Positions 60,565 through 64,000 of a DNA stretch of 64,000 nucleotides are shown here, piece by piece. Source of the stretch: DYJK01 sp040755055. Its GTDB lineage: Bacteria; Bacteroidota; Ignavibacteria; Ignavibacteriales; Melioribacteraceae. Numbering within the stretch: the first letter of the stretch is position 1; each line of letters opens with the position of its first letter. The notes beneath the pieces were generated by a model, which saw only the letters and a list, made by a program, of their open reading frames with translations, ran no database searches and was not told where the DNA came from. The stretch lies in assembly GCA_040755055.1 (NCBI GenBank), contig JBFMBS010000008.1, forward strand, positions 1 through 64,000, written 5' to 3'. The translations under genes and the position numbers were made by a program.

Positions 60565-61215
60565 ATGCGTATATTAATAGTATTATTAACAAAAATGGAT
60601 AATATATTAATTACATATTCCGGTTATTTTTTATTCTTATTGAGTTTAGCCCTTGCATATTTCCAGTATCGTGGTAAGAAAAAAATTGAGTACGAAAAGA
60701 TAACTATGGAGTGTGAATACGATGAATCGAAAACTAATAAGCATATTAGATATGAGGCGTATAAAAATTACATATATAAAATTGATTATATGAATCAACG
60801 TCTATTGAATAATCTTCAAAGTGAAGAAGTGCTGGAAGCTGCCGCCGAAATGAATAGAGAAGTATTTGCAAATCCATCTGAGTCGGCAAATGTAATTCAA
60901 ATGTATTTTAATAAGTTTAATAAATTCATCATTGATTGGGGCAATGAACAGTATCGTATGTCTGAAGAATTTAGTGGAGTTAAAATTGTCTGTAGTGAAC
61001 AGATACTTGAACTTCTTGATAGATATTCAATAGTCACAAAAGAATATGTTGATCTTACTCTTAAGTATTTAACATCGTATCCACTGATAACAGTAATTAG
61101 TCAAGACAGTGATGAAATCAAGTCGATGAAAAATTGTTATACACAGATTATCTCAATTAGAAATCAGATTGTTAATCAGATGAGAATAGATATAGGTATA
61201 TCAAAGCCGGTATAG
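60565..61215 (+). CDS. Hypothetical membrane-anchored protein
   Basis: About 216 residues. One N-terminal membrane helix (about 15-35, ILITYSGYFLFLLSLALAYFQY), then a soluble, mostly helical, Glu/Lys-rich cytoplasmic domain with many Tyr and Asn residues. I do not recognise it. The start is uncertain: ATG 60565, GTG 60562 or ATG 60595, none with a good Shine-Dalgarno. It begins an AT-rich accessory patch ahead of a restriction-modification pair and could be cargo of the same transfer. Confidence 0.6.
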   Translation: MRILIVLLTKMDNILITYSGYFLFLLSLALAYFQYRGKKKIEYEKITMECEYDESKTNKHIRYEAYKNYIYKIDYMNQRLLNNLQSEEVLEAAAEMNREVFANPSESANVIQMYFNKFNKFIIDWGNEQYRMSEEFSGVKIVCSEQILELLDRYSIVTKEYVDLTLKYLTSYPLITVISQDSDEIKSMKNCYTQIISIRNQIVNQMRIDIGISKPV

Positions 61216-61480
61216 ACTCAATTCAATGCGACTGCAATCTTCGATGCGGTTTAACTGAATCGCATTAAGATTTGGTTCTTCAGAATTTGGTGTTATGTAA
61301 ATCGATTTAATTAACAAAATTGAATTTTAAGAACGATAGTTAGCAATTGATGCGTCAGCGTTCGGAGCAACTATTAATTGTTGGGTCATTATATCATTTC
61401 TTTTACAAAACATTACCTCAAAATTATGTTTTGATTTTTGTATATTAGGTCAAGTTTTGTTAAGAAAATTTTAGCAGTCT
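61216..61480. other. Spacer upstream of the restriction-modification pair
   Basis: 265 nt, AT-rich. No controller-protein gene and no clear C-box. It probably holds the methylase promoter. I see nothing else. Confidence 0.4.
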
Positions 61481-62392
61481 ATGAATATATCAGAGAAATT
61501 CAATCCGAAAGCAGATTTAGTCCTTTTCAATGGTGATTGTCTAAAAATATTAGAAAAAATTCCAGATGAGTTCGTAAAACTAGTTGTTACGTCTCCGCCA
61601 TATAATATTGGCAAAGCATATGAGAAACGGGAAAAGTTGGACAAATATTTGGGCTCCCAAAGAAAAGTAATCCAAGAATGTGTTAGAGTTTTATCTCCGA
61701 ATGGAAGTATTTGTTGGCAAGTTGGTAACTACGTTGACAACGGCGAAATTATACCATTAGACATTTTGCTATATCCTATATTCAGCGAATTAAATCTTAA
61801 AATGCGCAATCGAATCGTTTGGCATTTCGGTCATGGCTTACATGCAAGTAAAAGGTATTCCGGACGCTATGAAGTAATTTTATGGTTTACAAAATCTGAT
61901 GAATACACTTTCAACTTGGATGCAGTTAGGGTTCCATCTAAATACCCCAATAAGCGTCACTTCAAAGGACCAAAGAAAGGTGAACTATCGGGTAATCCGC
62001 TTGGAAAAAATCCTTCGGATGTTTGGGATATTCCAAATGTTAAATCAAATCATATTGAAAAAACTATTCATCCAGCACAATTTCCAATAGAACTTATTGA
62101 AAGATTAGTCCTTTCTTTAACTAATGAAAGTGATTGGACACTTGACCCATTTATGGGAGTTGGAACAACTCAAATTGCTTCAGTAATTCATTCAAGAAAA
62201 TCTATTGGCGCTGAAATATTACCTGAATATCATAAAATTGCAAAAGAAAGAATTAATCTTGCCCTCGAAGGTGAATTATTAATTCGCCCTATGGAGAGAC
62301 CCGTTTTTGATCCTAATACAAAAGAGAAATACGTTCCACCCAAAAAAGTTAGTGTTGGTAATAATTTAATATCTCTTTTCCCAAATTTTTGA
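61481..62392 (+). CDS. Type II DNA methyltransferase (N4-cytosine/N6-adenine, beta class)
   Basis: 303 residues. Catalytic motif IV TSPPYN (about 37-42) precedes the SAM-binding motif DPFMGVGTT (about 223-231), the order of beta-class amino-methylases. The SPPY form is usual for N4-cytosine enzymes. GDCLKILEKIPDEFVKLVVTSPPYNIG and SDVWDIPNVKSNHIEKTIHPAQFP are typical. The restriction endonuclease gene follows 9 nt downstream, so it protects against that enzyme, probably at RGATCY. Confidence 0.92.
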   Translation: MNISEKFNPKADLVLFNGDCLKILEKIPDEFVKLVVTSPPYNIGKAYEKREKLDKYLGSQRKVIQECVRVLSPNGSICWQVGNYVDNGEIIPLDILLYPIFSELNLKMRNRIVWHFGHGLHASKRYSGRYEVILWFTKSDEYTFNLDAVRVPSKYPNKRHFKGPKKGELSGNPLGKNPSDVWDIPNVKSNHIEKTIHPAQFPIELIERLVLSLTNESDWTLDPFMGVGTTQIASVIHSRKSIGAEILPEYHKIAKERINLALEGELLIRPMERPVFDPNTKEKYVPPKKVSVGNNLISLFPNF

Positions 62393-62401
62393 AGGTAATC
62401 T

Positions 62402-62947
62402 ATGAAAGTTGTATATGAATATTCTCATCTTGGCGGAAGCGAAATTCTGCAAGTTCGTTATCCAAAGTTTAATCAAGAGATTTATGATGTTATAAAGAAA
62501 ATTAAATCTTCCAAAACAAAAATCAGTAAAGAAAAAACAATGATTGGAAGAGCACTTTACTCTCCCACAGATATGAATCAACAATTCAAGGAAGCCTTTA
62601 ATAAAAAGGGTTTCAATGAGTTGCGAGATACATATACGATCACTATTCCAAATAGTGATACTCAAATTAAGGGTGCTTTCAAGCAAATAGATTTTGTAAA
62701 AGAAAAAGTTTTAGTTGAAGTCCAATTTGGTAAGTATGCTTTTATGTTTTATGATATGGCTAAATTCCAATACTTCTTTAATGAAAATAAGGCAGAAGTT
62801 GGTGTTGAAATCGTACCTTCCCACGCACTTCAAAGTGAAATGTCAAGCGGAGTCTCATATGGCGAACAGCTAGTTTATGACATTGAAAGACTAAAAAGAC
62901 ATTTTCCAGCCGTGCCAGTTAAAGTAATTCTAGTGGAAGCAGATTAA
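62402..62947 (+). CDS. Type II restriction endonuclease, BstYI/BglII family
   Basis: 181 residues resembling BstYI from memory: start EYSHLGGSEILQVR, then SKEKTMIGRALYSPTDMNQQFKEAF, QIDFVKEKVLVEVQFGKYAF, VGVEIVP, and EMSSGVSYGE. The active site of the BglII family, D-x8-E-x-Q, appears as D97, E106 and Q108. BstYI cuts RGATCY and BglII AGATCT; an RGATCY-like specificity is the best guess. It is co-transcribed with the methyltransferase encoded upstream. Confidence 0.88.
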   Translation: MKVVYEYSHLGGSEILQVRYPKFNQEIYDVIKKIKSSKTKISKEKTMIGRALYSPTDMNQQFKEAFNKKGFNELRDTYTITIPNSDTQIKGAFKQIDFVKEKVLVEVQFGKYAFMFYDMAKFQYFFNENKAEVGVEIVPSHALQSEMSSGVSYGEQLVYDIERLKRHFPAVPVKVILVEAD

Positions 62948-63232
62948 GAATAAACCTAAACAAAATGCAGTCCAACATGAATAGTTTCAAAGACATGGCG
63001 TAAACTATTTCCAGTGCGGCATTTGTGCAATTATTAAGCTGGCTGACAAAAGTTAATTGCTTTTTGAGTGTAGTGAACAAAACAAAATTATAAATAATTA
63101 TTGGCAAAGTTTTTCAAAGCTGCAAAGCTGTGTTGAGCGGCGGCACTGTAAAAAACACGGTGTAAACTTAAAAACCACGCCGTCAAACAATCTTTACATT
63201 CATAAATAGTTGATAAATACTAGGACTAAAAA
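62948..63232. other. Spacer after the restriction gene
   Basis: 285 nt, AT-rich, with no ORF, tRNA or clear terminator. I looked for an integron-type attC site because of the cassette-like layout and found none convincing. Confidence 0.4.
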
Positions 63233-63538
63233 ATGATCTGCAAAAAATTATTCTTATTGATAACAGCTCTGGTTTTAGTCGGCTTATTAAGCAGCTGCGC
63301 AGATGCTATTCAATACCAGTATTCACAAGATATTCAGCAAGTTGGGTTTTGGTACGGATTATGGCACGGATTGATTGCACCAATTAGTTTCATTATTTCC
63401 CTATTCGATGATTCGATTGCAGTTTATGCCGTTTACAATAACGGCGGATGGTATAATTTTGGTTTTTTATTAGGATTAAGCATCTCGTTGGGAGGCAGTG
63501 GAAAAGCATCGTGTAAAAAATCCTGGTGGAGAAAATAA
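63233..63538 (+). CDS. Small membrane lipoprotein, unknown function
   Basis: 101 residues. The signal peptide ends in the lipobox LLSSC (Cys 22). Two further hydrophobic segments follow (GLWHGLIAPISFIISLF and YNFGFLLGLSISL). A DSIAVYAVYNNGGWYNFGF stretch recurs, as far as I recall, in small uncharacterised proteins of many bacteria. No partner gene is evident. Confidence 0.72.
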   Translation: MICKKLFLLITALVLVGLLSSCADAIQYQYSQDIQQVGFWYGLWHGLIAPISFIISLFDDSIAVYAVYNNGGWYNFGFLLGLSISLGGSGKASCKKSWWRK

Positions 63539-63576
63539 TAGAATATTCAATTCCCACCGTAGAGACGACTCGGCGA

Positions 63577-63680
63577 GTCGTTTTTACAACCTTGAAAGTT
63601 TACGACATCCTTGGCAGAGAAATAGAAACAATTGTTAATGAATATCAATTGCCGGGAAATATTCGGTACAATTTAATGTC
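63577..63680 (+). pseudogene. Remnant of a T9SS sorting domain
   Basis: The frame TTLKVYDILGREIETIVNEYQLPGNIRYNL matches the middle of a type A T9SS sorting domain (LKVYDILGREVxTLVNExQxxG). The gene body upstream and the closing K-LLK are missing. Palindromes flank the fragment on both sides: ACGACTCGGCGAGTCGT (63565-63581) and GCGAATCGGCGATTCGC (63684-63700). A decayed fragment of an exported-protein gene. Confidence 0.75.
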
Positions 63681-63829
63681 GGAGCGAATCGGCGATTCGC
63701 CCTACAAAGCGGAGTTTATTTCTATTCACTTATCATTCGAGCCACTTCACTACGTTCAGTGTTCAGCGAAACAAAGAAGATAATCTTAATAAAGTAGTCA
63801 CAACATCATTGCATAAACTTTTAGAGAAC

Positions 63830-64000
63830 CTACAACATCTTCAAATACTCAACCATCATCCGAACGCCGTAGCCGGTATCGTAATTTTTTGTGTAGTTGT
63901 TAAATTCATGTTTAATGGATGGACCGGCAATATCGAGATGTGCCCACGGAATATTTTCATCAACAAAATGTTCTAAAAATTTTCCGGCAGTAATAGCACC
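63830..64000 (-). CDS. pepA: Leucyl aminopeptidase (M17), C-terminal part
   Basis: The window ends inside this gene; the last 56 codons and the stop are present. They read GAITAGKFLEHFV..., then PWAHLDIAG and DTGYGVRMMVEYL, the conserved C-terminal segments of the M17 catalytic domain. The metal-binding residues lie outside the window. The gene is transcribed leftwards and ends next to the T9SS remnant. Confidence 0.9.
   Translation of the reverse strand, partial: GAITAGKFLEHFVDENIPWAHLDIAGPSIKHEFNNYTKNYDTGYGVRMMVEYLKML

Noticed and set aside
61216..63232. Integron cassette structure (attC sites) around the restriction-modification genes
   Set aside because: No paired R and L boxes with the expected core GTTRRRY/RYYYAAC layout could be found.

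Overview
The window reads as chromosome from a Bacteroidota/Ignavibacteriota-type bacterium (FCB group; an Ignavibacteria-like lineage is my best guess). The supporting evidence is a type IX secretion (T9SS) C-terminal sorting domain of the 'YPNPFNPTTTI' kind, a TonB-dependent receptor with a carboxypeptidase-like N-terminal domain, an atpD-atpC pair split from the rest of the ATP synthase, a fused E1 alpha/beta 2-oxoacid dehydrogenase, and promoters matching the Bacteroidota -10 element TAnnTTTG. Base composition is AT-rich. The placement is inference; no rRNA gene is present.

Layout. 1-2.4 kb: a small GIY-YIG protein and atpDC. 2.5-17.5 kb: one long minus-strand chemosensory cluster (CheW, CheR-TPR, CheW, two MCPs, CheA-REC, CheB, then two REC-headed histidine kinases). 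It resembles the Wsp/alternative-function type and has no separate CheY. 17.8-19.2 kb: an insertion sequence. 19.4-29.6 kb: a four-subunit 2-oxoacid:ferredoxin oxidoreductase (VorB type), followed by lpd-lipB-E1-E2-lipA, a lipoate-dependent 2-oxoacid dehydrogenase plus its lipoylation enzymes. 29.9-42.6 kb: nth, a PAS histidine kinase, a phosphohexomutase, menC, typA, a DUF58 protein, a TPR lipoprotein, the [FeFe]-hydrogenase maturases hydE and hydG, a DUF559 nuclease-fold protein and an LD-carboxypeptidase. 42.9-54.6 kb: a phosphate block, porin-pstS-pstC-pstA-pstB-phoU, and beside it a TonB receptor plus a T9SS-exported beta-helix protein. 54.6-56.8 kb: plsC and a tRNA cluster (Glu, Glu, His, Arg, Pro) surrounded by tRNA fragments. 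57.2-60.3 kb: a LolCDE-type exporter. 60.5-63.8 kb: an accessory patch with a BstYI/BglII-like restriction-modification pair, a small lipoprotein and a T9SS-domain remnant. The window ends inside a leucyl aminopeptidase.

How it fits together. Both phosphate-related operons start from promoters of the same build: TTAACA direct repeats on an 11-nt period, then exactly 9 nt, then TAnnTTTG. The TonB receptor/beta-helix pair carries four such half-sites, so it looks like an undescribed phosphate-starvation surface system regulated with pst. The Vor operon is preceded by a possible leader peptide (containing ILVEIL) that overlaps an intrinsic terminator, which suggests attenuation by branched-chain amino acids.

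Non-coding DNA is unusually structured. Several intergenic spacers are degenerate tandem arrays with a strict 7-nt period; the best has 21 units in phase. Copies of the tRNA-Glu 3' half are tandemly repeated with a small hairpin inserted in the T-loop, and a tRNA-Arg copy is broken by hairpins. Short GC-rich palindromes occur in many spacers. Two coding pairs (the MCP signalling domains and the beta-helix repeats) carry long, almost identical DNA blocks indicating recent gene conversion.
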